Shown: one piece after another, positions 1 through 7,830 of the stretch
Layout: each line of letters opens with the position of its first letter
How positions within the stretch are numbered: position 1 is the first letter of the stretch
DNA from: Candidatus Latescibacterota bacterium
Lineage (GTDB): Bacteria; Latescibacterota; MVCY01
Assembly (NCBI GenBank): GCA_030629295.1
Contig: DAOVPH010000070.1
Span: 1 to 8,217 of the forward strand
Direction: 5' to 3'
DNA: 8,217 nucleotides
Notes under the pieces: generated by a model
What the model was told of the DNA's origin: nothing
The model's input: only the letters and a program-made list of their open reading frames with translations
Databases searched by the model: none
Made by a program: the position numbers and the translations under genes

Positions 1-837
1 CTTCTTGTATCTGTCCATAACCACCAAGATGTTATTTACCTCTGGACAAAACCAGGCGTAGAGGTAAATTTTATCCCCCTTAAGATGCCGGGCCAGAAAA
101 CCTCTCCTTTTTCCCCGCATTGCCAATCCTGGATGCTTATGTATCGATTTCTCCTCCAGGGTGAGTCTAAATCTCTTCAACACAGGTTTAAATCTCTCGC
201 GCACCCAATCCTCCAAGGGCTGTTTCTCAAGTACTATTTGCCCCAGACTGAACTTGTTAACCTGAAGCCTCTGGTCCTGGGCACTGAAGTTCAGTCTCAC
301 ATGGCCTGCCAGTAGATGATATCCATCCATGCGGAACTGTTGAGGTACGGCTACATCTAAGCCGAAAAGGGCCCAGCGACAGCGAGGAGAATCTCTCTCC
401 ACCTTCAGTGAGGAGGTAATTTTGACTACTTTGGGCTCAAGTTCCTCGTCCAAGTTGCCCAGGATCCTTAAAAACACCACTCGGTTGTGTTTGCCGCCGA
501 TCTGCAAGCAGAGATTATAGGCCTGAGAATCGGCCTTCCAATAGAAGAACTCCCCTTCAAGCTTCTTACTTATTGGATACTTAAGATCTCTTTTCACAGA
601 GAGATGCAGTTTCTTCCTCTGGGCTTTCTTCTCGATCTCATGGATCTGTCGGTCAACAAATTTCGCTATTTGGCCCGGCGGCGTTCTTTTCCAGATAAGC
701 TGGATTCTTTCCACAAAAGGATCGTCTATTCTCAAAGAACCTTCTGTCTCGTCTCCCTGAATCTTTCCTACCGACCACCTCTGAGGGATGAGAAAAGAGA
801 TACCACACCAGCCGAAGAGTTTCCAGTCTTGTTGCAT
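1..837 (-). CDS. Tandem-duplicated-domain protein of unknown function (3' end outside window)
   Basis: I do not recognise this protein. The frame is open from ATG 837-835 to the window edge (279 codons, no stop). An in-frame TAG lies eight codons upstream of this ATG, and no other ATG, GTG or TTG lies between, so the start is firm although the ribosome site is weak (AAGG about 15 nt upstream). There is no signal peptide or membrane segment, so a cytoplasmic location is inferred. Two copies of one domain are visible. Copy 1 (about 5-139) opens W5-x-L-F-G9 then I-P-Q (17-19), and ends with Y107-x10-N118 before a hydrophobic strand. Copy 2 (about 155-279+) opens W155-x-L-F-G159 then V-P-Q (164-166), and ends Y258-x10-N269 before a hydrophobic strand. 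A W-containing strand, IP..W and a later basic helix faintly recall PsbP/DcrB-like folds, but this is only a guess. It is the last gene seen in the cluster, 75 bp after the OPT-like gene. Confidence 0.85.
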   Translation of the reverse strand, partial: MQQDWKLFGWCGISFLIPQRWSVGKIQGDETEGSLRIDDPFVERIQLIWKRTPPGQIAKFVDRQIHEIEKKAQRKKLHLSVKRDLKYPISKKLEGEFFYWKADSQAYNLCLQIGGKHNRVVFLRILGNLDEELEPKVVKITSSLKVERDSPRCRWALFGLDVAVPQQFRMDGYHLLAGHVRLNFSAQDQRLQVNKFSLGQIVLEKQPLEDWVRERFKPVLKRFRLTLEEKSIHKHPGLAMRGKRRGFLARHLKGDKIYLYAWFCPEVNNILVVMDRYKK

Positions 838-895
838 GACAACGAGGGAAAACCTTATCTACTCCCGTTCTTATTGGGTCTTTCAGTTTTTAAGG

Positions 896-907
896 CAAAG
901 CGCTTTG
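896..907. repeat. Perfect 12-bp palindrome in the gap after the OPT-like gene
   Basis: CAAAGCGCTTTG is identical to its own reverse complement. It begins 5 nt beyond the stop codon of the OPT-like gene, inside the 75-bp gap before the duplicated-domain gene. It has no loop and no following T-run, so it does not look like an intrinsic terminator. It could be a dimer-binding operator or chance. Confidence 0.4.
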
Positions 908-912
908 TATTC

Positions 913-2928
913 TTAGAATACCACCTCTGAGACCGACTTGGCGATCATAACAATGGATATGGAAGTCATTCCCACCAGGCCTACCCCGCAGGCATATCCG
1001 GCCAAAAGGATCGGGGCATAGGCCCTCCATCTCTTTATTCCAAATCGTTTAGCGAAATAGAACCTACTGAACATAGCACCAAGGAATTGAGGAATAAACG
1101 TCCCTCCAAAGACTGTGACACCTCCGATGATGCCGTAAAACACCAAGCTTGGCACGCCAAGCGCTGAAAAGGCAGCGAACAGTACTCCCCCAAATCCTGC
1201 CCCAGCGATCATATATTTAAATTTTAAACCCTCCCTTATCAGGCCGGTTCCGCCTTCTATGGTGGAAGACGCCCACAGGGCTTGCCAGGTTGCATTATAC
1301 GGCCACACCCTGTGCACAAAGGGATAAGCTGCAGACGGTATCGGCCCCAACTTCCAGATCAACGACCAGAATATGAAGCTGCACACCAGCATCAGGCCTA
1401 TGGTTAGCATCGTCATTTTCACATAACTCCCAAATTTTGTCTTGGTGAGCTCCATCTGCTTAAAGGTCCCAGTAATTGTTCCGTGTTGAAACATAGGAAC
1501 CGGCGCAAACCAGATGTCTGCCCCCTTGTATCCCGACAGGAAAAATGCCCCCTCTCTAAGACCAAAAAATCCGGTCCCCTGGGCGCTGCCGGTAATGCCC
1601 AGCATCCTCGCCGCAACATAAGAGATGAACGGGGTAATGACAAATCCGAAAAGCACTATAAACAAAACTGGAAACCCCGGAACCAACCAATGGACAAAAA
1701 AGACAAATCCTAAAGTGCTCGCTGCCCACAAAAGCACGGCAAAGATAATCTTTATGTCACCCCGGCCCTCAGGGAGACCACCAGCTCCGACACCGCTGCT
1801 GATTGCAACACCGGGTTCTTTCCTACGCTTGCGGATTGAGCTTCTGATGAGAACACCTATCCCGATAACGAAAATCGTTATAGAAAACCCTATACTGGCA
1901 AAGCTCAGCCAGAAATCCAAGTCGTTGCTTATCCGGGTGGGGAGAAAGGTCATTCCGGGAGACCACTTCTGAAGGATACCCAGGTGGTGAAGGATAGGAT
2001 TGGCGATCAAAGTTCTGCCCACGCCACCAATAAACGTACCGACCACCACCCAGAATGGAAGAACCATACCAACAAGGAAATGTGTCAGATCTGTCGCTAT
2101 TACCAGGGGGGCTGCAGGAAGCACCACCTTCAGATGAGTAGTAAGATCTATCCAGGGGATCGGTATGATCGATACCGGCTCGGTCATTAATACATTCGAC
2201 AGGGTCGGCACTACGATATAGAGAGTCCCGTATATCACCCCGATCATAGAGCCAATGCTGAATACCCGCCATTTCCAACCCTCTTTTTTAGCTGAAGTCT
2301 CCGCTAAGGCAGTGGCACCGCCGGCGGTGACCGGTGCCATAGGAAAGGAGAGCCTCTCAATGTCCGCTGTGAACCGAAACAGCACATATCCTAAGCTAAT
2401 TTGATTGACATAGAACAGGAGCTGGTAGAATACCAGGACCACTATCGGGAGAACCCATACTTTGTGCAAAAAGGATCTGGTCAGGAATACGGGGGATCCA
2501 GGTTTTGGAGTAAGCCAGGCGGGGATATGGTTGACCAGTCCCACAGCCTGAGGCGAGTTGACGAAATACTGATCCCAGATCTTCGTGGAAAATGGTCCCC
2601 CAAACATGGCAGCACCGACACCAACCCTTGTTCCTCCCATAGCCAACAGCCCAGCCGCTACCCAATACATGATAAGTATTTCCTGTGTCTTCAACCTGAT
2701 GAAGGCCCGCTTGGTAATTTCAACGAACAATATTATGGTCACCCACTGGGCAGCACCTTGCATGGTCTGCCCCATGAGCAATCCCAGGTAGATCGTGGCA
2801 GGCATCATAATAAACCCCACAAATAACGCAGCCCAAAGGGTTCTTATGTTGAATCCATGCTCATAGGGCGCATCTTCCGGCATGATCCGGTAGTCTTCCT
2901 GGAGCTCCTCTTTCTTCTCCTCTGCCAA
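913..2928 (-). CDS. OPT-like (oligopeptide transporter superfamily) polytopic membrane protein
   Basis: This is a 671-residue integral inner-membrane protein, probably a permease; substrate and direction are unknown. After a short acidic/basic N-terminal tail (1-25) it is hydrophobic almost throughout, with likely membrane spans near 29-52, 58-72, 84-98, 157-175, 225-245, 285-302, 340-361, 393-413, 418-440, 505-525, 571-590, 593-615 and 638-663. A charged cytoplasmic-type loop with RKRRK lies at about 362-391. The segment at 191-211, E-R-L-S-F-P then a small-residue run and A-L-A-E, resembles the OPT-family pattern of Leu-x-Phe-Pro, Gly/Ala-rich run and Ala-x-x-Leu/Glu. The Gly-rich blocks at 447-470 and 600-612 also fit. 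Uncharacterised DUF6784/DUF6785-type OPT relatives of similar length are the closest families I can recall; this is from memory. The start is TTG 2928-2926: an in-frame stop lies ten codons upstream, no ATG lies between, and an AAGGGAG site sits 6 nt ahead. It follows the peptidase-permease fusion by 128 bp. Confidence 0.8.
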   Translation of the reverse strand: MAEEKKEELQEDYRIMPEDAPYEHGFNIRTLWAALFVGFIMMPATIYLGLLMGQTMQGAAQWVTIILFVEITKRAFIRLKTQEILIMYWVAAGLLAMGGTRVGVGAAMFGGPFSTKIWDQYFVNSPQAVGLVNHIPAWLTPKPGSPVFLTRSFLHKVWVLPIVVLVFYQLLFYVNQISLGYVLFRFTADIERLSFPMAPVTAGGATALAETSAKKEGWKWRVFSIGSMIGVIYGTLYIVVPTLSNVLMTEPVSIIPIPWIDLTTHLKVVLPAAPLVIATDLTHFLVGMVLPFWVVVGTFIGGVGRTLIANPILHHLGILQKWSPGMTFLPTRISNDLDFWLSFASIGFSITIFVIGIGVLIRSSIRKRRKEPGVAISSGVGAGGLPEGRGDIKIIFAVLLWAASTLGFVFFVHWLVPGFPVLFIVLFGFVITPFISYVAARMLGITGSAQGTGFFGLREGAFFLSGYKGADIWFAPVPMFQHGTITGTFKQMELTKTKFGSYVKMTMLTIGLMLVCSFIFWSLIWKLGPIPSAAYPFVHRVWPYNATWQALWASSTIEGGTGLIREGLKFKYMIAGAGFGGVLFAAFSALGVPSLVFYGIIGGVTVFGGTFIPQFLGAMFSRFYFAKRFGIKRWRAYAPILLAGYACGVGLVGMTSISIVMIAKSVSEVVF

Positions 2929-2934
2929 TTTTCT

Positions 2935-2941
2935 CTCCCTT
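2935..2941 (-). promoter_or_regulatory. Ribosome binding site fixing a TTG start
   Basis: On the minus strand AAGGGAG lies 6 nt before TTG 2928-2926. This spacing is close to ideal and the first in-frame ATG is 15 codons further in, so the TTG is the probable start of the OPT-like gene. Confidence 0.7.
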
Positions 2942-3021
2942 CCAAAGAGATTGATTTAGATAGATTAAAACAGGTTCTATACAAGGCAAAAGACAAATCG
3001 AAGGGTAGTTAGGAAGTCATT

Positions 3022-3056
3022 GCACTTCGCACTTCAAACTTCACACTTCTCACTTT
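3022..3056. repeat. Five tandem heptamers (plus-strand consensus NCACTTC)
   Basis: Consecutive 7-mers read gcacttc, gcacttc, aaacttc, acacttc, tcacttt on the plus strand. The array abuts the stop codon of the peptidase-permease gene (3057-3059) and fills the first quarter of the 128-bp gap before the OPT-like gene. On the transcript it reads as repeated GAAGTGN units. It has no dyad and is not a terminator. Such short arrays can vary in copy number by slippage. The rest of the gap (2942-3021) shows no clear hairpin or strong promoter. Confidence 0.7.
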
Positions 3057-6000
3057 TTAATCCCTCAGCATCCTCTTCCCCTCAGCGGTATAGTCTTCCT
3101 TCATCCCCGGTGGCACTGTCCTCCAGACCAAGAAGCGCTTCCTGAGAGATTGCAGGAAGCCCCGGTTGAGTCTCTTCCAGGAGGCAACCTCACCTGAGAC
3201 CCGGTGAATGCTGACAACGATTTTGTGAATGTTATGTTCCCCGGTGGGGATAGCATCGAAGATCACAGTCTGGTTCACCCCCAGGTCATATGGGGCAAGC
3301 CAGGTCATCAAGGATATCCTGTACCCCAGGTTGTCGTCATACTTTATGGATGAAAGCTTCACATCCCCGGCAGTAAAATCACCAATTGACCCTTCTCCGT
3401 AGGAGTCAAAAACCTTTGCTAAGTAAACATACATCCCTAAGACCTCAGCTCCTCCAACGGTGAAAGGAAAATCAAATCTCCAATCGTCACCTTCGGGTTC
3501 TGGCAGATGCCACTTTCTGGTAACATCGGGCACTGCCATATTTGCAGCTTTCCTGGCCGGATACAGTGTCGAAAGCAACACTGTTGCCATCACAATCACG
3601 GTTGACCAGATCGCGGATAGAGAGGAATAGTTCAGTGATATCCCCCCCAGCTTACCCAGGGATAGGAGTATCTTGGCGGTGCTTTGTCCGATGAGATAGC
3701 CTCCCACAGCGCCTATGGTGGCAAAGACAGCGGCCTCGGCAATGAACAGAGCAGCTATGTGAACCGGAGCCAGCCCGACTGAACTGTAAATCGCGATTTC
3801 AGTGTACCTTTCGTACACTGCCCCCAACATCGTATTCAGGACAATCAGGGCAGCGATAAGGATGGGAATGAAGAGGTTGGCAATGCCTGAGAGCGAGGTT
3901 GCACCCAATGAGCTGTACACCTTCACCTCATCGTCAATTCCCACAAACATAGTTAGGGCCACCCGGGACATAAACTCCTCTATGTCGGAAATGAAGTTCG
4001 TAATCGGATTGCCTTGTTCATCTTCAAATGAGGTGATTGCTACGGACCTCAGTGTCCCCCCGATATCCATCACATAGTCATAAGGGAGGATCATTACATT
4101 GCTTGCCTCTAAGTGAAGAAATGCCTGTATCGGCGCGGTGGCCTGAAGATTAGGATCCTCTTTTACCCCTTCTTCAAGCCTTGTCTTCTCGGTTACCGTA
4201 TCCACCGGGGTGAGTTTCTCATCGTCCATCCCTCTAAATTTATTAAACTTCTCTGAATCAATGATCCCAATGACCTGGAATTCGGAGCCGAGCATCTTCA
4301 CCCTTGCCCTGCCAATATCATCCGGAGTTATGCCCACCAGGCTGGCCATATCGCTGGGCAGGATGCAGACCTTTCGTTCACCCTCTTTGAACCAACGACT
4401 CTTCCCTATCAATAGTTTATCCAATCCGGTTGCCTGAGGCTCGTGCGGGACCATTCCCAACAGCCCGTTAGCAAAGCTCACCTTTCTTGTGGGAAAGACC
4501 TGGAAATTGATATAGACCTTCTCGCCTTTGGTCTTAGACATATACCAGGACCGGGGCAATATCGTAGCTTTCTCTCCAAAGGCACTTTTTATATACTCCA
4601 GCACCGAGCCCTGTAATCCCTTCCAATTTCTGTCTCTGATCAATCCTCCCTGATAGGGCGGTTTGTTGTCACGAGGCAGCTTGTAGAACTTCAGAGAAGT
4701 ACTTATCGAGGTGAAAGACAAGACGGTAAAGGTCAACAATATCAGGGTCGTCGCTGTCAGGCCAGTCCTCAACGGCCTCTTTCTCAGGTTTGACACACCC
4801 AAAGAGACGGCGGCACCGGTCGCGCTCAGCCTCCCCACATCTGCCTCATGCACTCCAGAGGCAGTCCGCTTCATCTTCCGAATCTCCTGGCTGAACTTCG
4901 ATACCACTATTGTCAGCACACCCGCACTAAGCGCCAATGTTATGAATGCCAGAAAGATCACATAGGCAGATTTACTCAATTTGAACGCCGGATGAACGAA
5001 TTGCAGGATTATGAAAACGATTACAAATACACCAGCAACCCCTAAGATCTGTTTGGTAATGTTCTTGGATCCAAACAGCAACCTCTCCATGAAGAAGGAG
5101 AAGGGCAGAAGCAGAGCAAAATAAAAGATGATCCCCCTCACCGTATCGTTTGCTGTCTCCTTCACATCCGGATATCCCCTAGCCTCTAAACCCCAAGCCC
5201 TCCTTGCCGAAGCTATGAACTTATCATATTGAAGGTCTGCCAGGTGTTCCCTTGCTTCTTCTAAGGCTATCTTGCCCTCGTGGTGAAGCTTTTCGATCCT
5301 TTCGTTCCTAACAGCATATTTCAACAGGGTCTTCAATCTGACATCGTCTATCACCCACATATCTTTGGCGATTTTATATGCCGGATTAAAGATGACGCCA
5401 GACGATATATCATAGCCCGTTCCCAACGCTTTGGTTAAAACTGACGGGGTTACCTCTTGTTCACTGGGTGGATTCTCCAGCATATCTTGCGGGGCATTGG
5501 TCAAAAGGTATCGTATTCCAAACAGGTCTGTGCTCATCAAGACCTTCACCCTTGAACCAGGTCTGGCGAAAACAACCGCCGCTTGAGTGATGTTGGTCTC
5601 GCTCTGGCTCTGTTTTGTGGCTTTAGGAAATCCCAGTGTGAAACCACGAGATTGAGGTACGGAATCATCCGGTCCCAGTATCTGAACGATGTCCAGTGCA
5701 CTGAAGTATCTGGAATCAATTATGTCGAATAGAGTTAGTGCCTCACATTCAAACACCACCTGTATCATCTCAAGTTTCCACCAATTGTTATCCACTGCCA
5801 TGGGGTAATCGTAGTCCCAATCCAGATCGGGGGCGTAGATGATCTTTCCCTCTTCGTCCAATTTATACGCCCTGACTTCGATCTTACCCTTTTTTTGCCG
5901 GATGTTCTCAAAATGAAACACACCCGCTGAATCGGTCTTGGCTACTTGCAGTCTTCTCACCCCGGTGCATCGTTTCCACGAGGGTACGGTGGTGGTGTAG

Positions 6001-7682
6001 GTGACAACTGCCCCTTCTATGGGGCTATTTGGTGTAATACCCTCCTTTGGGTTGTACCAATAGATGTGTCCCTTTAAGTCGTGAGCCTCGTCCTCCAGTT
6101 TCAGCTTTAGACTGGGGAAGAACTTCGCATCTCTGAAAGCCCTCAACAGAACGCCCGCGATTGCTTTGGCTTGGGCGGTGAGATTCTCAACATTCACGTA
6201 TTCCAGCCTGTCCAGCGGGGTATCCACCCGCTCTCTGATGTCATCCGGAGTGACCAAGGACACCCCGTGCCTGCCGGCAAAGACCACCGCCTCGCTGTCA
6301 AAAGCGAGGGGAGTGGACAGGTAATCCTTCCAGGTCCTCTGAGGTGGAGTGATGGCGTTGATGAAAATCTGCGACCCCAGTTCACCTCCGGATTCTCCTG
6401 GGAAAACCTCTTTAGCGTAAGCGCAAAATCTCTTGGCATAAGGGGCAAATGCGTTCTTGATAAAATCATCCGTCACCCAGGTTGGACGATAGAATGTTCC
6501 CAGACAAAAGGTTGCTACCTGGTCGTTATGACTGGAAAGGTCAAGGCCGATAAAAAGATCAAAGTCTATCTTTTCGCTCTCGGACATTTTGTTCAGGAAA
6601 TAGCTGCTTTGGCGAGAGTGTCGATGCAGAAAATCGTTGATGCCTGCAAGTCCCTCAAAATGGGCAGATGTGGCCAAAAAGAGTATTGAATATTTCGGTC
6701 TGTATCCCCTCATCGCCTGGGCAAGCTGCAGCAATGTCGTTATCCCACAGGCATTCTCAGCGCCCGGCGACAACCTGGGAACCACGGACATCGCATCGTA
6801 ATATGCCTCAAGGACGATCAGTTTATCCTTCCATTTCGCTGGTTTCTCCCCGCCCTCGACCGGCATAGGTTCATCCAACCCAGGAAGATAGCCGTAGATA
6901 TTCTTGGCCTCGATCTCCTCCCAATCCATCTTTGCGGTCAGCTTGACTTCGTTTTGCCCTGTCTCTGCTATCCTCAGGAGTTTCAGAGCATCTTCTTTCT
7001 TCGCCCAAAATCTGGGGATGTCTGCCGGAACCCTCAAGAACTTTTGAGAGGCCTCACCCTGAGTGACGATGTCGTTGTCAAAGAAGATTATCGCTTGCGC
7101 GCCAAGCATCCGAGCGTTTATGTAATTCCGACTGCAGTCAAAATCCAACAGAACAACACTGCCCTCAACCCGTTTGTTATTGTAATTCTCAAATTCCCCT
7201 TTCTTGCCATAGATCAAATTTCCAGAGATCCCGTTTTCAGGCAGGGATGATGTCCTTACATCGCTGGGCCACAGACAATAAAGCGGGATCTTCTCTCCTG
7301 AGGAAGAAACAACCAGTTCAGCTCCTTTGTCCACCGGGACTACTACCTTGAAACTTTCGGTCGTTATTCTTTCCAATCCGAGTTTTTCAAACTCGTCTTT
7401 TATGTACCGATAAGCCTCTTCGTTTCCCGGGTATCCCACAGCCCTTGACTCCCAGGAAGTAAATTGAGCCAACGTCTCCCTGGTATCCTCCACGGTGATT
7501 GGATCCAACGCCCTCAGTAACTCTTTTTCCACTGGAGGCAGGAGAATCTCAGGCCTTTCCTTTGCTGGCCTCACAAACTTACTGAGTATCTTCTCCGTGA
7601 TATCAGCAGGATTAAAGACAGTGACCGAGGAGAGCAGGAGAGCTGCGATCACTATCATCGCATACTTACCGAATCTGCGCAT
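3057..7682 (-). CDS. M28-peptidase-like domain fused to FtsX/MacB-type ABC permease
   Basis: This 1541-residue envelope protein has, in order: an N-terminal anchor or uncleaved signal (7-23); a lid/PA-like region (about 110-240, with VVLLD, then an LGAQAIIFF strand); an M28-like domain (about 245-515); a carboxypeptidase-regulatory-like beta domain (about 535-630); a linker with a helical charged part (about 780-840); three spans (848-870, 879-900, 905-927); and a permease unit. The permease has a coupling stretch NLRKRPLRTG (965-974), a span 975-997, an outer domain (998-1267), and spans 1268-1288, 1307-1332 and 1357-1373. The loop with YERYTEIAIYSSVG and the YPARKA motif are FtsX-like. A cytoplasmic tail (1383-1541) follows. 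Predicted topology is consistent: M28 outside, tail inside. The M28 metal site is degenerate: HxD is Y294-Y-D296, the bridging Asp is E309, Glu-Glu is H341-F342, D381 is kept, and the final His position is S463 or E464. Hydrolysis is therefore doubtful. FtsX-type permeases normally need a separate ATPase; none is in view. Confidence 0.9.
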   Translation of the reverse strand: MRRFGKYAMIVIAALLLSSVTVFNPADITEKILSKFVRPAKERPEILLPPVEKELLRALDPITVEDTRETLAQFTSWESRAVGYPGNEEAYRYIKDEFEKLGLERITTESFKVVVPVDKGAELVVSSSGEKIPLYCLWPSDVRTSSLPENGISGNLIYGKKGEFENYNNKRVEGSVVLLDFDCSRNYINARMLGAQAIIFFDNDIVTQGEASQKFLRVPADIPRFWAKKEDALKLLRIAETGQNEVKLTAKMDWEEIEAKNIYGYLPGLDEPMPVEGGEKPAKWKDKLIVLEAYYDAMSVVPRLSPGAENACGITTLLQLAQAMRGYRPKYSILFLATSAHFEGLAGINDFLHRHSRQSSYFLNKMSESEKIDFDLFIGLDLSSHNDQVATFCLGTFYRPTWVTDDFIKNAFAPYAKRFCAYAKEVFPGESGGELGSQIFINAITPPQRTWKDYLSTPLAFDSEAVVFAGRHGVSLVTPDDIRERVDTPLDRLEYVNVENLTAQAKAIAGVLLRAFRDAKFFPSLKLKLEDEAHDLKGHIYWYNPKEGITPNSPIEGAVVTYTTTVPSWKRCTGVRRLQVAKTDSAGVFHFENIRQKKGKIEVRAYKLDEEGKIIYAPDLDWDYDYPMAVDNNWWKLEMIQVVFECEALTLFDIIDSRYFSALDIVQILGPDDSVPQSRGFTLGFPKATKQSQSETNITQAAVVFARPGSRVKVLMSTDLFGIRYLLTNAPQDMLENPPSEQEVTPSVLTKALGTGYDISSGVIFNPAYKIAKDMWVIDDVRLKTLLKYAVRNERIEKLHHEGKIALEEAREHLADLQYDKFIASARRAWGLEARGYPDVKETANDTVRGIIFYFALLLPFSFFMERLLFGSKNITKQILGVAGVFVIVFIILQFVHPAFKLSKSAYVIFLAFITLALSAGVLTIVVSKFSQEIRKMKRTASGVHEADVGRLSATGAAVSLGVSNLRKRPLRTGLTATTLILLTFTVLSFTSISTSLKFYKLPRDNKPPYQGGLIRDRNWKGLQGSVLEYIKSAFGEKATILPRSWYMSKTKGEKVYINFQVFPTRKVSFANGLLGMVPHEPQATGLDKLLIGKSRWFKEGERKVCILPSDMASLVGITPDDIGRARVKMLGSEFQVIGIIDSEKFNKFRGMDDEKLTPVDTVTEKTRLEEGVKEDPNLQATAPIQAFLHLEASNVMILPYDYVMDIGGTLRSVAITSFEDEQGNPITNFISDIEEFMSRVALTMFVGIDDEVKVYSSLGATSLSGIANLFIPILIAALIVLNTMLGAVYERYTEIAIYSSVGLAPVHIAALFIAEAAVFATIGAVGGYLIGQSTAKILLSLGKLGGISLNYSSLSAIWSTVIVMATVLLSTLYPARKAANMAVPDVTRKWHLPEPEGDDWRFDFPFTVGGAEVLGMYVYLAKVFDSYGEGSIGDFTAGDVKLSSIKYDDNLGYRISLMTWLAPYDLGVNQTVIFDAIPTGEHNIHKIVVSIHRVSGEVASWKRLNRGFLQSLRKRFLVWRTVPPGMKEDYTAEGKRMLRD

Positions 7683-7689
7683 CATAAAT

Positions 7690-7697
7690 CTCCCCTT
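7690..7697 (-). promoter_or_regulatory. Ribosome binding site deciding the fusion protein's start
   Basis: AAGGGGAG on the minus strand lies 7 nt before ATG 7682-7680 and 4 nt before the adjoining ATG 7685-7683. A longer open frame from TTG 7700-7698 would start upstream of, and read through, this site, so it is rejected. ATG 7682 is preferred on spacing; ATG 7685 would add one Met. Confidence 0.7.
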
Positions 7698-7707
7698 CAA
7701 CAGCTAT

Positions 7708-7772
7708 CGAATTGCCTAACTTTCAAAAAGTTTAGAGGCTTCGTCGTGAGCTTAGCCGAACGATTGCCTAAA
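7708..7772. repeat. Direct repeat pair flanking an imperfect dyad upstream of the fusion gene
   Basis: The 9-mer attgcctaa occurs exactly at 7711-7719 and 7763-7771, 52 bp apart; the matches extend to cgaattgcctaa and cgattgcctaa. Between them are an AACTTT-3 nt-AAAGTT inverted repeat (7718-7732) and an imperfect dyad centred on AGCT at 7749-7752 with TTCG (7740-7743) facing CGAA (7757-7760). All lie in the 129-bp gap directly upstream of the peptidase-permease start. They could be regulator sites or the remnant of a small dispersed repeat; the sequence does not decide. Confidence 0.5.
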
Positions 7773-7802
7773 TTCCAGAAGCCTATTTCGAGCTCAAAGT
7801 GA

Positions 7803-7830
7803 TTTTTGAAATCTCTGAATTTTTTGAAAT
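7803..7830. repeat. Exact 10-bp direct repeat at the end of the TPR gene
   Basis: tttttgaaat occurs at 7803-7812 and 7821-7830, an 18-bp period, just after the TPR gene's stop codon. The first copy also sits in a short GATTT-3 nt-AAATC hairpin (7801-7813). The AT-rich stem is too weak to call a terminator. Confidence 0.45.

Noticed and set aside
487..930. Plus-strand open frame of 147 codons
   Set aside because: It lies opposite the minus-strand duplicated-domain gene, whose frame is continuous and internally repetitive, and it overlaps the end of the OPT-like gene. The plus-strand product has no recognisable pattern.
1823..2278. Minus-strand 151-codon frame inside the OPT-like gene
   Set aside because: It is a shadow in another frame of a long, clearly membrane-type coding sequence, with no domain character.
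2945..3000. Possible promoter for the OPT-like gene (TTGCCT with TTTAAT or TAATCT on the minus strand)
   Set aside because: The spacings (14-16) and hexamer matches are poor, and such AT-rich matches are common by chance.
3022..3056. CRISPR-like array
   Set aside because: The units are 7 bp and contiguous with no spacers; this is a simple tandem repeat.
6171..6689. Plus-strand 172-codon frame opposite the M28-like region
   Set aside because: It is antisense to conserved M28-like coding sequence and its translation shows no family features.
7683..7700. Upstream TTG start for the peptidase-permease fusion
   Set aside because: It would overlap the AAGGGGAG ribosome site that serves ATG 7682/7685, and no better site lies ahead of the TTG.
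7801..7813. Possible intrinsic terminator after the TPR gene
   Set aside because: The stem is only five mostly A-T pairs and no T-run follows on the transcript strand.
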